63,581 bases of DNA. Source: Lactobacillaceae bacterium. GTDB lineage: Bacteria > Bacillota > Bacilli > Lactobacillales > Lactobacillaceae. Made by a program: the position numbers and the translations under genes. The DNA lies in NCBI GenBank assembly GCA_031289615.1, contig JAITPD010000064.1, positions 1 to 63,581 of the forward strand. Direction: 5' to 3'. The notes under the pieces are model-generated. The model had not been told where the DNA came from. It made no database searches and saw only the letters and a program-made list of their open reading frames with translations. Shown here in pieces: positions 18,306-27,433 of the stretch (position 1 is its first letter; each line of letters begins with the position of its first letter).

Positions 18306-19163
18306 GTGGAATTTACTGAATTTACAACTAAATATTACCCGGTTCTTGAACAATTTTTGCAAGACGAACTCGAGAATGTTAGCACTGAAAAACAGCTGCA
18401 AGAGGCGATGCAATATTCTGTTATGGCTGGTGGAAAACGTTTGCGACCACTTTTGACGCTAGTTGTTGCGCAGACTTTTGGTGTTGATCCGCAAACTGTT
18501 TTTAAAACCGCGAGCGCTATCGAATTGATTCACACGTATAGCTTGATTCATGACGATTTGCCAGCGATGGACGATGACGAAATGCGCCGGGGTAAGCCAA
18601 CTACGCACAAAGTTTTTGGCGAAGATTTAGCTATCTTGGCTGGAGATGCCCTGCAACCTTTGGCGTTCGAATGGGTCGTAGCTGACGATATTCAGCCCAC
18701 GCAAAAAGTAGCATTGGTTCAGGCCTTAGCAAAAGCTGCCGGAGCCAATGGGATGGTGGCTGGTCAAGTTGCTGACATGCATGCAACGGCCGGTGAAACG
18801 TTGACTGTGGCTGAATTAAAGAATGTGCATTTACGCAAAACTGGCGCACTTTTGGCATATGCAATGGTCGCAGGTGGAATCTTAGCAGGAGTTTCATCTC
18901 AAGCTCAGACTATCTTGCACGAATTTGGTGTTACCTTTGGCTTGGCTTTTCAAATCAAAGATGACTTAGTAGATTTAGCGCAAGATGATGGCGAGGATAA
19001 ACAGTCTTACCCGTATTTGCTGGGGGTGAATGGTGCGCGTGCTGAATTAAAAGAACAGGTTGAACTCGCACGCCATTTGTTAGCAGATTTTGCGAATGAA
19101 ACGCAGACTGACATGACGTTGTTAGCGTCGAGTTTGAATTATTTTGACGATATGGTGGATTAA
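18306..19163 (+). CDS. ispA: Polyprenyl (farnesyl/geranylgeranyl) diphosphate synthase
   Basis: Condenses isopentenyl diphosphate with allylic diphosphates to make the C15 (or C20) precursor for undecaprenol and quinones. The first aspartate-rich motif DDLPAMDDD is at 83-91 and the second, KDDLVD, near 218. The GKRLRP motif is near 43. Length (285) fits IspA. It starts two bases after xseB, inside the operon. Confidence 0.94.
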   Translation: MEFTEFTTKYYPVLEQFLQDELENVSTEKQLQEAMQYSVMAGGKRLRPLLTLVVAQTFGVDPQTVFKTASAIELIHTYSLIHDDLPAMDDDEMRRGKPTTHKVFGEDLAILAGDALQPLAFEWVVADDIQPTQKVALVQALAKAAGANGMVAGQVADMHATAGETLTVAELKNVHLRKTGALLAYAMVAGGILAGVSSQAQTILHEFGVTFGLAFQIKDDLVDLAQDDGEDKQSYPYLLGVNGARAELKEQVELARHLLADFANETQTDMTLLASSLNYFDDMVD

Positions 19164-19166
19164 CTA

Positions 19167-20009
19167 ATGGCAGGAATTGAAAAAGAACGGGTCGATATTT
19201 TGGCAGTTCAGCAAGGTTTGTTTACTTCACGCGAACAAGCTAAGCGGGCGATCATGGCTGGTGAAATTTTAGGCGAAAATGAACAGCGGATGGACAAGCC
19301 GGGCGAAAAAATTCCGGTGACGATTGAGTTGCATCTGAAAGGTGCGCCGATGCCTTATGTTTCGCGGGGTGGGTTTAAGCTCGAGAAAATGCTCAATGTC
19401 TTTGATATTAATGTCCAAGATCAAACGGTGCTAGATATTGGTTCTTCGACAGGCGGATTTACAGATGTCGCTTTGCAAAATGGCGCTAAGTTAGTATACG
19501 CTTTGGATGTTGGAACGAATCAGCTCGCCTGGAAACTCCGGTCTGATGAGCGTGTGGTCGTTATGGAAAACACGAATTTCCGTTACGCAGAGCCAACCGA
19601 TTTCTTGCAGGGGCAACCACAAGTGGCGACGATTGATGTTTCGTTTATTTCGCTCCATTTAATTTTGGCGCCATTAGCAAAGATCTTAGCTGCAAATGGT
19701 TCAGTGGCAACGTTGATTAAGCCACAGTTTGAAGCAGGACGTGAAGCGGTTGGTAAACATGGGATTGTCAAAGATGCACAAACTCATTTAGCGGTTATTG
19801 ATAAGGTGGCCCAATACGCCAAAGATGCAGGATTTAGTATTGTAGGATTAGATTATTCGCCAATTAAAGGTGGATCAGGAAATATTGAATTCATCGCACA
19901 TCTTAAACTAGATGGTGGTGAGCAAACGATTGATGAAGCTGCACGGCAAGCAGTAGTTGACGCAGCACATAGTCAGTTAAATGCACGAAGGGAGGCCGAT
20001 CATGGGTAG
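19167..20009 (+). CDS. tlyA: TlyA-family rRNA 2'-O-methyltransferase
   Basis: The product has an N-terminal S4 RNA-binding domain (about 6-65) and a FtsJ/RrmJ-like methyltransferase with LDIGSSTGGFTD as SAM-binding motif I and TLIKPQFE as the catalytic-lysine segment. TlyA proteins methylate cytidine 2'-O in 16S and/or 23S rRNA; the older hemolysin name is misleading. The 280-residue length is typical. It ends eight bases inside argR, the conserved Firmicute order ispA-tlyA-argR-recN. Confidence 0.93.
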   Translation: MAGIEKERVDILAVQQGLFTSREQAKRAIMAGEILGENEQRMDKPGEKIPVTIELHLKGAPMPYVSRGGFKLEKMLNVFDINVQDQTVLDIGSSTGGFTDVALQNGAKLVYALDVGTNQLAWKLRSDERVVVMENTNFRYAEPTDFLQGQPQVATIDVSFISLHLILAPLAKILAANGSVATLIKPQFEAGREAVGKHGIVKDAQTHLAVIDKVAQYAKDAGFSIVGLDYSPIKGGSGNIEFIAHLKLDGGEQTIDEAARQAVVDAAHSQLNARREADHG

Positions 20010-20451
20010 AAATAGGATAGCGCGACAGGCTGAAATTAAGCAATTGATTAACGAGTTTCAGGTGCAAACGCAAGAAGAGTTAGTAGAGCTGTTGAATACA
20101 CGTGGCTGGGAAGTGACTCAGGCAACTGTTTCACGCGATATTGCCAGCATGCAGTTAGTAAAAGTTCCGCGCGGTGATGGCGGATTTGCATATGGGTTGA
20201 TGAATGGCGCAGATTATTTATCACAAATCAGCACAATCTTGGCGGAGTCGAGTACCAGTTTGCGCGCCCAAGATAATATGGTCATGCTACGTGTGATTCC
20301 AGGAACAGGGCCTGCGATTAAGACGGCCATTGAAGAAGTGAATTTTCCTGAAGTCTTTGGAATTATTGGCGATGACGCAGGGGTTTTGATGATTACCAAT
20401 GAAAAAATGACTGGCGCAGAATTTGTGAAGAAGCTAAAGCAATTAAAGTAA
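20002..20451 (+). CDS. argR: Arginine repressor ArgR
   Basis: A hexameric arginine-sensing regulator. It has an N-terminal winged helix (residues about 1-65, with TQATVSRDIASMQLVKV) and a C-terminal oligomerisation/arginine domain with PGTGPAIKTAIEE and GIIGDDAGVLM. The product is 149 residues. ATG 20002 follows AGGGAGG at 19989-19995; the upstream in-frame ATG 19981 lacks a site. No arginine genes are in the window, so it acts on genes elsewhere. Confidence 0.94.
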   Translation: MGRNRIARQAEIKQLINEFQVQTQEELVELLNTRGWEVTQATVSRDIASMQLVKVPRGDGGFAYGLMNGADYLSQISTILAESSTSLRAQDNMVMLRVIPGTGPAIKTAIEEVNFPEVFGIIGDDAGVLMITNEKMTGAEFVKKLKQLK

Positions 20452-20465
20452 GGTGAGGAGGGTTT

Positions 20466-22139
20466 ATGTTACAAGAACTTTCAATTAAAGATTTTGCGAT
20501 TATTCCAGCCTTAGAGCTGAGTTTCGAGCCGGAAATGACGGTTTTGACTGGTGAAACAGGAGCTGGAAAGTCGATTATTATTGACGCTGTTGGTCTGTTG
20601 ACGGGTGGCCGTAGTTCGCTTGATTTCATTCGCGAGGGTACTGACAAAGCAGTTTTGCAGGGCTTGTTTTCGTTTGCTGAAAATGATCCGGTCATTGATG
20701 CGTTAAACGAATTTGGGATTGATCTGGATGAACATCAACTGTTGATTAGTCGTGAAATTCATCGCAATGGTCGCAACGTGATTAGAGTGAATGGGACAAT
20801 GGTTAATGCGACAATTTTGCGCGAAATCGGCCGAAATTTAGTTGATATTCATGGGCAAAATGAACATCAGGAGCTAATGAAGGTTGAACGCCATGAAACA
20901 CTGCTAGATCAGTATGCGTACAAGGAGTTGCAACCGGTTTTTGCGAATTATTCGGAATCATATTCTCAGTTTAAGAAACTGGCAAAGATGTATCGGCAAC
21001 GGCAAATGGACGAGCAAGCTTTTGCGCAACGCTTGGATATGCTGACATTTCAAGTACGTGAGTTGCAAGAGGCTAATTTGGTTGCTGGTGAAGAAGATAG
21101 CTTGAATGCGGAATACCAAGAATTGTCGAACTTTCAAGATGTGCTAGAAGCATTGTCGACTGCGCATGATGCTCTTGCTGGTGATTGGGATGGAAATGGT
21201 TTAGAAGTGGTTTCGAAGTCGGTTGATGCGATGGAAGACATTGAAGAGCTGGGTCCGCGTTATAAAGAGCTGACGGAAACGGTGCGGGGCGCTTACTATG
21301 ATTTGCAAGAAGTTGCTTCAGAAATATTGTCTGTTCGTGACGGGATGGAATTTGATGCCGAACGCCTGCAGGAAGTCACGGAGCGCTTGAACTTGATTCG
21401 GACGTTAGAAAGCAAGTATGGAGCAACGGTCGCAGATATTTTGGAGTATCAAGCAAAAGTTGAAGCTGAGCTAGCTGAGATGGGCGGCGAGGGTCTGGAC
21501 ACCGATGCGCTCAAGGAACAAGTGATGCTGGTGCAGGATCAAACTAAAAAACTTGCAGGGCAATTGACGGGCATTCGTAAAGAGGCAGCGCTCAAGTTAG
21601 CGGACGCGATTCATGTGCAATTGCGTGATTTGTACATGGACAAAGCTGTCTTTACGGTTAATTTTCAAAATACGGAGAAGCTGCAAGAAACAGGGCAAGA
21701 TGAGGTTGAGTTTTATATTCAAACCAATCCGGGTGAAGCGTCGAAACCGTTGGCTAAGATTGCATCTGGTGGTGAATTGAGCCGGATGATGTTGGCGATG
21801 AAGACCATTTTTGCTCAAGGTCAGGGTGTCACCTCGATTATCTTTGATGAAGTTGACACTGGTGTTTCTGGACGGGTGGCTCAAGCAATTGCGAATAAGA
21901 TTTCGATGATTGCCAAATTCTCACAAGTCTTGACGATTACGCATTTGCCACAAGTTGCAGCAATTGCCAATCAGCATTTGTATATTGAAAAAAATGTGGT
22001 AGATGGGCGGACAATTACAACTGTGGAGCCATTGACTGGAGAAGCACGCGTTGATGAGTTAGCACGAATGCTTTCTGGTGATCAGTTAACGGATGCGGCT
22101 CGCGAAAATGCGCGTGATTTATTATCAAAAGCAAAGTAG
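20466..22139 (+). CDS. recN: DNA repair protein RecN
   Basis: An SMC-like ATPase that acts early in double-strand break repair. Walker A GETGAGKS is at 29-36. A long coiled coil (about 160-390) separates it from the signature ASGGELSRMML and Walker B IIFDEVDTGVSG. At 557 residues the length is normal. A GAGGAGGG ribosome site precedes the ATG. It is the last gene of the operon and is followed by a deleted A repeat. Confidence 0.96.
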   Translation: MLQELSIKDFAIIPALELSFEPEMTVLTGETGAGKSIIIDAVGLLTGGRSSLDFIREGTDKAVLQGLFSFAENDPVIDALNEFGIDLDEHQLLISREIHRNGRNVIRVNGTMVNATILREIGRNLVDIHGQNEHQELMKVERHETLLDQYAYKELQPVFANYSESYSQFKKLAKMYRQRQMDEQAFAQRLDMLTFQVRELQEANLVAGEEDSLNAEYQELSNFQDVLEALSTAHDALAGDWDGNGLEVVSKSVDAMEDIEELGPRYKELTETVRGAYYDLQEVASEILSVRDGMEFDAERLQEVTERLNLIRTLESKYGATVADILEYQAKVEAELAEMGGEGLDTDALKEQVMLVQDQTKKLAGQLTGIRKEAALKLADAIHVQLRDLYMDKAVFTVNFQNTEKLQETGQDEVEFYIQTNPGEASKPLAKIASGGELSRMMLAMKTIFAQGQGVTSIIFDEVDTGVSGRVAQAIANKISMIAKFSQVLTITHLPQVAAIANQHLYIEKNVVDGRTITTVEPLTGEARVDELARMLSGDQLTDAARENARDLLSKAK

Positions 22140-22165
22140 GGAGTTTGCAATGTTGTGATTAAAAT

Positions 22166-22237
22166 TATCAGCGAAGCGATTCTATCGTCGGATAACCAGT
22201 CCTTGCCGAACGTAAAGAATCTTTAGCACAGCTGATA
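22166..22237 (-). repeat. Internally deleted repeat A (72 bp)
   Basis: Both ends of repeat A are present (TATCAGCGAAGCGATTCT and AAAGAATCTTTAGC...GCTGATA), but the central about 95 bases with the two inner hairpins are gone. The join is at the word CGG(AA/CA) shared by both sides of the missing piece, as expected for deletion between TTCGG direct repeats. Confidence 0.75.
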
Positions 22238-22367
22238 ACTTGAATTACAATAATGCACATTGCAACGGTAAGTTACACAACTTGTCATCATCCAGTTGAA
22301 TTTATAGTGTAAAACAGGTATTATTAAAACTATTATCTAGATTTGTTAAGCAAAGGAGTGCGCGACC

Positions 22368-22985
22368 ATGAAACGTGGTGTTTTGATTGTACTATCGGGC
22401 CCATCTGGGGTTGGTAAGGGTACTGTGCGCAAGGCATTATTTGAAGAGCCAGACATTGATTTCACATACTCGATTTCAATGACAACTCGTAATCCGCGGA
22501 GTGGAGAAGTCCATGGCGAAGATTATTTCTTTGTGAGCCGTGAAGAATTCGAAAATAATATCCAAAATGGCAATATGCTTGAGTATGCAGAATACGTTGG
22601 AAATTATTATGGAACGCCAAGAAGTTTCATTGATGCTACTCTGGCTTCCGGACACGATGTATTCTTGGAAATCGACGTTCAAGGAGCACTTCAGGTCAAG
22701 GAAAAGATGCCTGAGGGCGCGTATATTTTCTTGACGCCTCCTGACTTAGATGCTCTAAAGGAACGTTTAGTAGGTCGTGGAACTGATGCAATCGACGTAA
22801 TTGAGCGGCGAGTTGGAGCAGCAACTTCGGAAATTCGCATGATGGCAAATTATGATTACGCTGTCGTCAACGATGAGGTTGAATTAGCGGTCCAACGGAT
22901 TAAAGACATTGTTAAAGTTGAGCGTTTGCGTGTTAATCGGATTTTACCAGAATATATTGGAATGATTGAGGAGCTAGAAAAATGA
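22368..22985 (+). CDS. gmk: Guanylate kinase
   Basis: Phosphorylates GMP to GDP with ATP. The P-loop GPSGVGKG is at 11-18, with the GMP-binding segments [19 protein letters not shown] and [13 protein letters not shown]. It contains 205 residues. AAGGAG precedes the start. Its stop overlaps the rpoZ start by four bases, the conserved gmk-rpoZ pair. Confidence 0.97.
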   Translation: MKRGVLIVLSGPSGVGKGTVRKALFEEPDIDFTYSISMTTRNPRSGEVHGEDYFFVSREEFENNIQNGNMLEYAEYVGNYYGTPRSFIDATLASGHDVFLEIDVQGALQVKEKMPEGAYIFLTPPDLDALKERLVGRGTDAIDVIERRVGAATSEIRMMANYDYAVVNDEVELAVQRIKDIVKVERLRVNRILPEYIGMIEELEK

Positions 22986-23194
22986 TTTTATACCCATCAG
23001 TAGATAAGTTACTTGAAAAAGTAAATTCACGTTACAAGTTGATTGCTTTAGGTGCAAAGCGGGCGCACGAATTAGAAAAGGGTGGTCTACCAACTTTAGC
23101 TAAATTTGATTCCGTTAAGCCAATTGGCCAAGCCTTTGAGGAAATCGAAGCTGGTAACGTCGTTGTTGACCCAGACGAGAAGGAATTCGACTAA
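22982..23194 (+). CDS. rpoZ: RNA polymerase omega subunit
   Basis: A 70-residue omega subunit that helps RNA polymerase assembly. The start [20 protein letters not shown] and the LGAKRAHEL segment match the Lactobacillales form. Translation is coupled to gmk through the ATGA overlap. The priA-fmt-rsmB genes that often follow rpoZ are absent here; a terminator and a repeat follow instead. Confidence 0.96.
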   Translation: MILYPSVDKLLEKVNSRYKLIALGAKRAHELEKGGLPTLAKFDSVKPIGQAFEEIEAGNVVVDPDEKEFD

Positions 23195-23206
23195 ATTTTA
23201 AGATTT

Positions 23207-23235
23207 AGAGATGGGTTTGTACCTGTCTCTTTTTT
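23207..23235 (+). terminator. Terminator after rpoZ
   Basis: AGAGATGGGT and ACCTGTCTCT pair with G-T wobble to give a 10-bp stem with a 4-base loop, followed by six T residues. Confidence 0.85.
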
Positions 23236-23266
23236 GTTAGGGCAAAGTGCGGTAAAATGATATAGA

Positions 23267-23530
23267 ATAACATTGTGCAGGTTATGAAATATTGTACTTT
23301 GGTTGATCAGCGGAGCGATTCTGTCGTCGGATGGTAGTCCCTGCCGAATCGGGGTGAACAATCAGACTAACACCAGACCTATCAGTTAGTCTGATTGACG
23401 AATTATTTCGTCTTTCGCCCCGATTCGTGTAGGACAATCCGAACGTAAAGAATCTTTAGCGGAGCTGATCAACCAAAGTAAAACAAAACATTTTTAAGAT
23501 AACGTGCTTCATAACCCGCACAATGCACTA
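23267..23530 (-). repeat. Repeat A with exchanged inner hairpins and outer inverted repeats
   Basis: The A core is 23297-23478, bounded by a perfect 15-bp inverted repeat (CTTTGGTTGATCAGC and its complement). An outer inverted repeat (CATTGTGCAGGTTATGAA at left, TTCATAACCCGCACAATG at right) bounds the whole element. The inner part differs from all other copies, yet still has two hairpins: ATCAGACTAA/TTAGTCTGAT and GACGAA/TTCGTC. They sit on a stem made of CGAATCGGGG and CCCCGATTCG. Confidence 0.85.
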
Positions 23531-23581
23531 TATCGCACAATACTTATCGTTTACACAACTATTCATGAAAAGGTAAGGCAG

Positions 23582-24361
23582 ATGAAGATTACAATCCTCG
23601 TGGCATCACATAAACAATACAATATGCCACAAGACCCAATTTATCGTGCCATTCAAGTTGGAGCGGCGGTTCAAGACCAACAAATTGAGGGATTCATTCC
23701 AGACAATACTGGAACGAATTTATCAGTTAAAAACCCGTTCTACAACGAATTAACGGCGCTTTATTGGGCAAAATATAATCTGACCGATCAAGACGTAATT
23801 GGCCTAGCTCATTACCGTCGTTTTTTGGGTCGCAAGTCAAGCCATTCCTACAAAGATTTATTGACTGATGAAGAGATTGAAATTGCCTTGCAAAAATATG
23901 ATATATTGCTTCCTAAACAGCGTAATTATTTTATCGAAACGCAGGAAGAACATTATCTAAACGCGCATGATAATCGGCCTTACAATATCATGATGGACGT
24001 AATTTCAAAACAATTTCCAGAATATCTGCCAGCGTTAACAGAATTCCGCAAGTCAAGAACTGCGCATATGTTCAACATTAGCATCATGCCACAAGTCTTG
24101 TTCCAAGATTACACGGACTTCGTATTTGCTGTTTTGAGTGAAGTTGAAAAGCAAACTGATTTCGAGCAATTGGACGGGCAAGACAAGCGCGCTATGGGTT
24201 ATCTTGGTGAGCGGTTGATGGACGTGTGGGTTCGAACGCGTCAATTAAAAATTGCAGAATATCCGTTAGTTACAACCGAGAAGACCAATTGGCTTGAAAA
24301 AGGTTGGTATTTCTTGTTGCGCCACTTTGGACATCAGCAAAATACAAAGACGCATTTTTAG
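23582..24361 (+). CDS. DUF4422-type glycosyltransferase
   Basis: A 259-residue cytoplasmic protein of the DUF4422 family found in capsule and exopolysaccharide clusters. The hallmark NPFYNELTALYWAKYN...DVIGLAHYRRF lies near residues 60-95. Members are thought to transfer sugars, some being galactofuranosyl- or galactosyl-transferases. It sits just before a GT2 enzyme and UDP-galactopyranose mutase, which supports a galactofuranose-containing glycan. Upstream in-frame codons to 23504 fall in the outer end of the repeat, so ATG 23582 is preferred even though its ribosome site (AAGGTAAGG) is modest. Confidence 0.82.
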   Translation: MKITILVASHKQYNMPQDPIYRAIQVGAAVQDQQIEGFIPDNTGTNLSVKNPFYNELTALYWAKYNLTDQDVIGLAHYRRFLGRKSSHSYKDLLTDEEIEIALQKYDILLPKQRNYFIETQEEHYLNAHDNRPYNIMMDVISKQFPEYLPALTEFRKSRTAHMFNISIMPQVLFQDYTDFVFAVLSEVEKQTDFEQLDGQDKRAMGYLGERLMDVWVRTRQLKIAEYPLVTTEKTNWLEKGWYFLLRHFGHQQNTKTHF

Positions 24362-24445
24362 GAAAAGTTGATGCGTAAATTCATAAATGACAATTTTAAA
24401 AGGTGCATTTGGTTTCATATCCGGCACTAGAATTGAGGAAACAAA

Positions 24446-25333
24446 ATGACAACTAGTGCGGTCATCGTGACATATAATCGTTTGGAAATGCTCAAAGAAG
24501 TCATCGCAGCACTGCAAGCTTCCCAGACTCCGGTTGACCATCTCATCGTGGTAGATAACCATTCAAATGAAGATACCGTTACCTATTTAACGAGTTTAGG
24601 AAATCAGATCGAATATGTTCGGTTAAGCGAAAACCTTGGTGGAGCTGGTGGCTTTAACCGTGGTGTTCGTTATTTTATGGAGAAGACAAACGACGATTAC
24701 GTTTGGCTGATGGATGATGATACTGTTCCACATCAAACTACTCTGACGGAGCTAACAAATTTTGCACAAACGCAACCTGACTTTGGTTTTCTTGCGTCTG
24801 ATGTGCGTTGGACGGACGGTCACCGCGCAAAGATGAATAATCCTGCGCCAAAAAATCGCATGCAAAAGATTCCAGAAGATGCCACAGAGCCAGAAGAACT
24901 GATGAATGCTACGTTTGTGAGTTTGCTAATGCGACGAGAAATTGTGGCTCAGATTGGGCTCCCAATTACTGAGTTTTTCATTTGGGGTGACGACATCGAA
25001 TACACTGAACGAGCAGCACGTTTGGCACCGGGGTACTTTATTCCAGCTGCCAAGGTAACGCACAAAATGGCGACAAATGTTGGTTCTAGCATTATGACGG
25101 ACTCACTTGATCGCTTGCCTCGCTATTTTTATTCATATCGCAATAAAGTTTACTATGGTGCAAAACGAAACCTAAAGGGACATGTTAAGTCAAATGTCCG
25201 AATTGCGTTGGAAGCTGTGAAGTTAATGTTGCAACCTGGAATTACAGACCGAAAAAAGCGAGTGAATGTTTTGTTCAGTGGAGTTAAAGCTGGGTGGACG
25301 TTTAAGCCTGTGATTGAATTTGCTAATAAATAA
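24446..25333 (+). CDS. GT2 glycosyltransferase, galactofuranosyltransferase-like
   Basis: A 295-residue family 2 glycosyltransferase. The N-terminus AVIVTYNRLEML, the NLGGAGGFNRG segment and the WLMDDDT metal/nucleotide motif resemble GlfT2-type galactofuranosyltransferases. No transmembrane segment is seen. It precedes glf by 55 bases, the gene that makes UDP-galactofuranose, so the donor is probably UDP-Galf. GAGGAAA precedes the start. Confidence 0.86.
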   Translation: MTTSAVIVTYNRLEMLKEVIAALQASQTPVDHLIVVDNHSNEDTVTYLTSLGNQIEYVRLSENLGGAGGFNRGVRYFMEKTNDDYVWLMDDDTVPHQTTLTELTNFAQTQPDFGFLASDVRWTDGHRAKMNNPAPKNRMQKIPEDATEPEELMNATFVSLLMRREIVAQIGLPITEFFIWGDDIEYTERAARLAPGYFIPAAKVTHKMATNVGSSIMTDSLDRLPRYFYSYRNKVYYGAKRNLKGHVKSNVRIALEAVKLMLQPGITDRKKRVNVLFSGVKAGWTFKPVIEFANK

Positions 25334-25388
25334 TTGAAATATGGTAAACTGGTAAGAGAAATTTCTGCAAAAGATTAGGAGAAAAATA

Positions 25389-26570
25389 ATGGCTTTAAAT
25401 GATAAGAACTACGACTATCTGATTGTTGGTGCGGGGCCTTATGGTTCAATTTTTGCTTATGAAGCAGCCAAGCGTGGGAAGCGTTCTTTGATTATTGAAA
25501 AGCGGGCGCACATTGCTGGAAACATGTACACGCATACTGATCACGGAATTACTGTGCATGATTTTGGGGCGCACATTTTTCACACTGATAACAAAGAGGT
25601 TTGGGATTACATTCGCCAATTTGCTGAGTTCAACGGGTATCAAAACCAAGTTGTGGCAAATTACAAGGGAACGCTTTATAACTTGCCATTTAACATGAAC
25701 ACGTTTTATGAAATGTGGGGAACCAAGACGCCGGCTGAAGCGCAAGCCAAGATTGACGAGCAAAAAGCTGATGCAGTTGCAGCGATGAACGGGCATGCTC
25801 CTCGTAATTTGGAAGAGCAAGCCATTTCGTTGATTGGAACTGAAATTTATGAAAAGTTGATCAAGGGATATACTGAAAAGCAATGGGGACGAAAGGCTAC
25901 TGAATTGCCAGCGTTCATCATCAAGCGTTTGCCAGTGCGTTTCATTTATGACAACAATTACTTTAATCATCGTTACCAAGGTATTCCGGTTGGTGGTTAC
26001 ACGCAAATCTTTGAGAACATGATTATGCACAACGATTTGATTGACGTACGTGTCAACGAAGATTTCTTTGCGCATAAGGACGAATATTTGGCTGAATTCC
26101 CCCGCATCGTTTATACGGGAATGATCGACCAATTCTTTGACTATAAGTTTGGTGAGCTAGAATATCGTTCATTGCGTTTTGAGCACGAATTGATTGAATC
26201 AGAGAACTATCAAGGTAATTCTGTGATTAATTACACGGACGCTGAGACGCCATATACGCGTGTGATGGAATGGAAGCACTTTGATGGATTGGCAGACGAT
26301 GGTGTGACGATTATCACTAAGGAATATCCTCAAACTTGGGATCGTTCAAAGGAAGCTTATTATCCTGTCAATGATGATAAGAATACACAAATCTATAAAG
26401 AGTACGCTAAGGAGGCCCGTCACAACCATCCAGAAATTTTGTTTGGCGGACGTTTGGGTCAATATCGCTACTTTGATATGGATCAAGTGTTTAATGCAGC
26501 TTTGAATGATGTGCGGCATGAGTTTGATATTCCGGCTGAGTTTAATTTTGCACATGATGAAGAAAAATAA
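25389..26570 (+). CDS. glf: UDP-galactopyranose mutase
   Basis: A flavoenzyme that converts UDP-galactopyranose to UDP-galactofuranose. The FAD-binding start is YDYLIVGAGPYGSIFAYEAA. HDFGAHIFHT, KGYTEKQWG, ALPAFIIKRLPVRF-like text and YFDMDQVFNAAL are diagnostic. It contains 393 residues. TTAGGAG gives a strong start. It closes the three-gene glycan cluster and is followed by a terminator. Confidence 0.97.
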   Translation: MALNDKNYDYLIVGAGPYGSIFAYEAAKRGKRSLIIEKRAHIAGNMYTHTDHGITVHDFGAHIFHTDNKEVWDYIRQFAEFNGYQNQVVANYKGTLYNLPFNMNTFYEMWGTKTPAEAQAKIDEQKADAVAAMNGHAPRNLEEQAISLIGTEIYEKLIKGYTEKQWGRKATELPAFIIKRLPVRFIYDNNYFNHRYQGIPVGGYTQIFENMIMHNDLIDVRVNEDFFAHKDEYLAEFPRIVYTGMIDQFFDYKFGELEYRSLRFEHELIESENYQGNSVINYTDAETPYTRVMEWKHFDGLADDGVTIITKEYPQTWDRSKEAYYPVNDDKNTQIYKEYAKEARHNHPEILFGGRLGQYRYFDMDQVFNAALNDVRHEFDIPAEFNFAHDEEK

Positions 26571-26576
26571 TTAGCA

Positions 26577-26604
26577 AAAAGGTCAGCTTCGGTTGATCTT
26601 TTTT
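26577..26604 (+). terminator. Terminator after glf
   Basis: AAGGTCA and TGATCTT pair with one G-T, around GCTTCGGT, followed by T residues. Confidence 0.75.
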
Positions 26605-26700
26605 AAAATTCATCTAATCATTGTTAGCTTGGTAATTGTAAGCGAATATTCTCACTTTCAAAGATGCAATTATTCATAAAAAATCCGATTTTCCGGGCTA

Positions 26701-26733
26701 TTTTGAGCATATTTTTTGATTTTTTGCTCAAAA
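26701..26733. promoter_or_regulatory. Inverted repeat upstream of the SpxH-like gene
   Basis: TTTTGAGCA and TGCTCAAAA are perfect 9-base arms with a 15-base AT-rich spacer, about 95 bases before the start. It could be an operator; no poly-T follows the second arm, so a terminator is unlikely. Confidence 0.4.
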
Positions 26734-26826
26734 GCGTTTATATTAGAGATACTATTATTACTGAAGTTTCATACAATAGTGGTAATATATTCAAATATGT
26801 TATAAGTAGTTGGGGTGCAATTCGAA

Positions 26827-27402
26827 ATGCTTGAAATTTATGCTTTTATTAATACTTTTTCCTACGCTAGTCTTGATTTAGAGATGGGCTTAGTAGGTTT
26901 GCAGTCCGAACTTATGATTCCATTGCATTTAAATTTAATTCCTTTAACAAACTTTCAATGGTTTAAGGGTGCAAAGAAAGATCAGTTAGTTAGTGAGATG
27001 AGCACAGATCAAGCTTGCCTAACTAGTTATCAAATGACGTTAGATATTAAGGCTGCGCAATTCCAAGGAAAAAGAATTGCTCGGAATTTTATGTTAGCCT
27101 TACAAAAATTAGTTGAAAAAAATCAAAGTTATAACGATGAACTTGTCAACGAAGCATTAGCATTAACAAACGTTGATATTGCTGAATTTAAAAAAGATCG
27201 AGATTCAGAGTTAGCCAAACATTCAATTCAAATGGACCAACGTATTGCTCACGAAATGGGCGTCGTGGAAGCAAACTCGATTATTGTTTTTAATACTCAA
27301 AACGATGAAGCAGCCCTGGTCTATGATGATGTTAATATGCAGCAAATGGAAAAGATTTTGTTGGATAATCCACAGTTACGAGCTCGGATGAGGATGAACT
27401 AA
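26827..27402 (+). CDS. DsbA-fold protein, possible SpxH/YjbH-type adaptor
   Basis: A 191-residue protein whose start MLEIYAFINTFSYASLDLE lines up with the DsbA-family SpxH (YjbH) adaptors, which deliver Spx to ClpXP. Those proteins usually carry a Cys-x-x-Cys or single Cys where this has TFSYAS. No cysteine is present at the active-site position, so it would be redox-inactive. The second half is helical and Gln/Asn-rich. ATG 26827 is preferred over GTG 26815; the GGGG at 26812-26815 could serve it. Similarity is by pattern only, so the function is tentative. Confidence 0.55.
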   Translation: MLEIYAFINTFSYASLDLEMGLVGLQSELMIPLHLNLIPLTNFQWFKGAKKDQLVSEMSTDQACLTSYQMTLDIKAAQFQGKRIARNFMLALQKLVEKNQSYNDELVNEALALTNVDIAEFKKDRDSELAKHSIQMDQRIAHEMGVVEANSIIVFNTQNDEAALVYDDVNMQQMEKILLDNPQLRARMRMN

Positions 27403-27433
27403 ATAGAGTGTTGTGTATCAATGTACCTTGATT

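Noticed and set aside
25446-26132. 228-residue ORF antisense to glf
   Set aside because: Shadow of a strongly conserved gene; low-complexity translation and no ribosome site.
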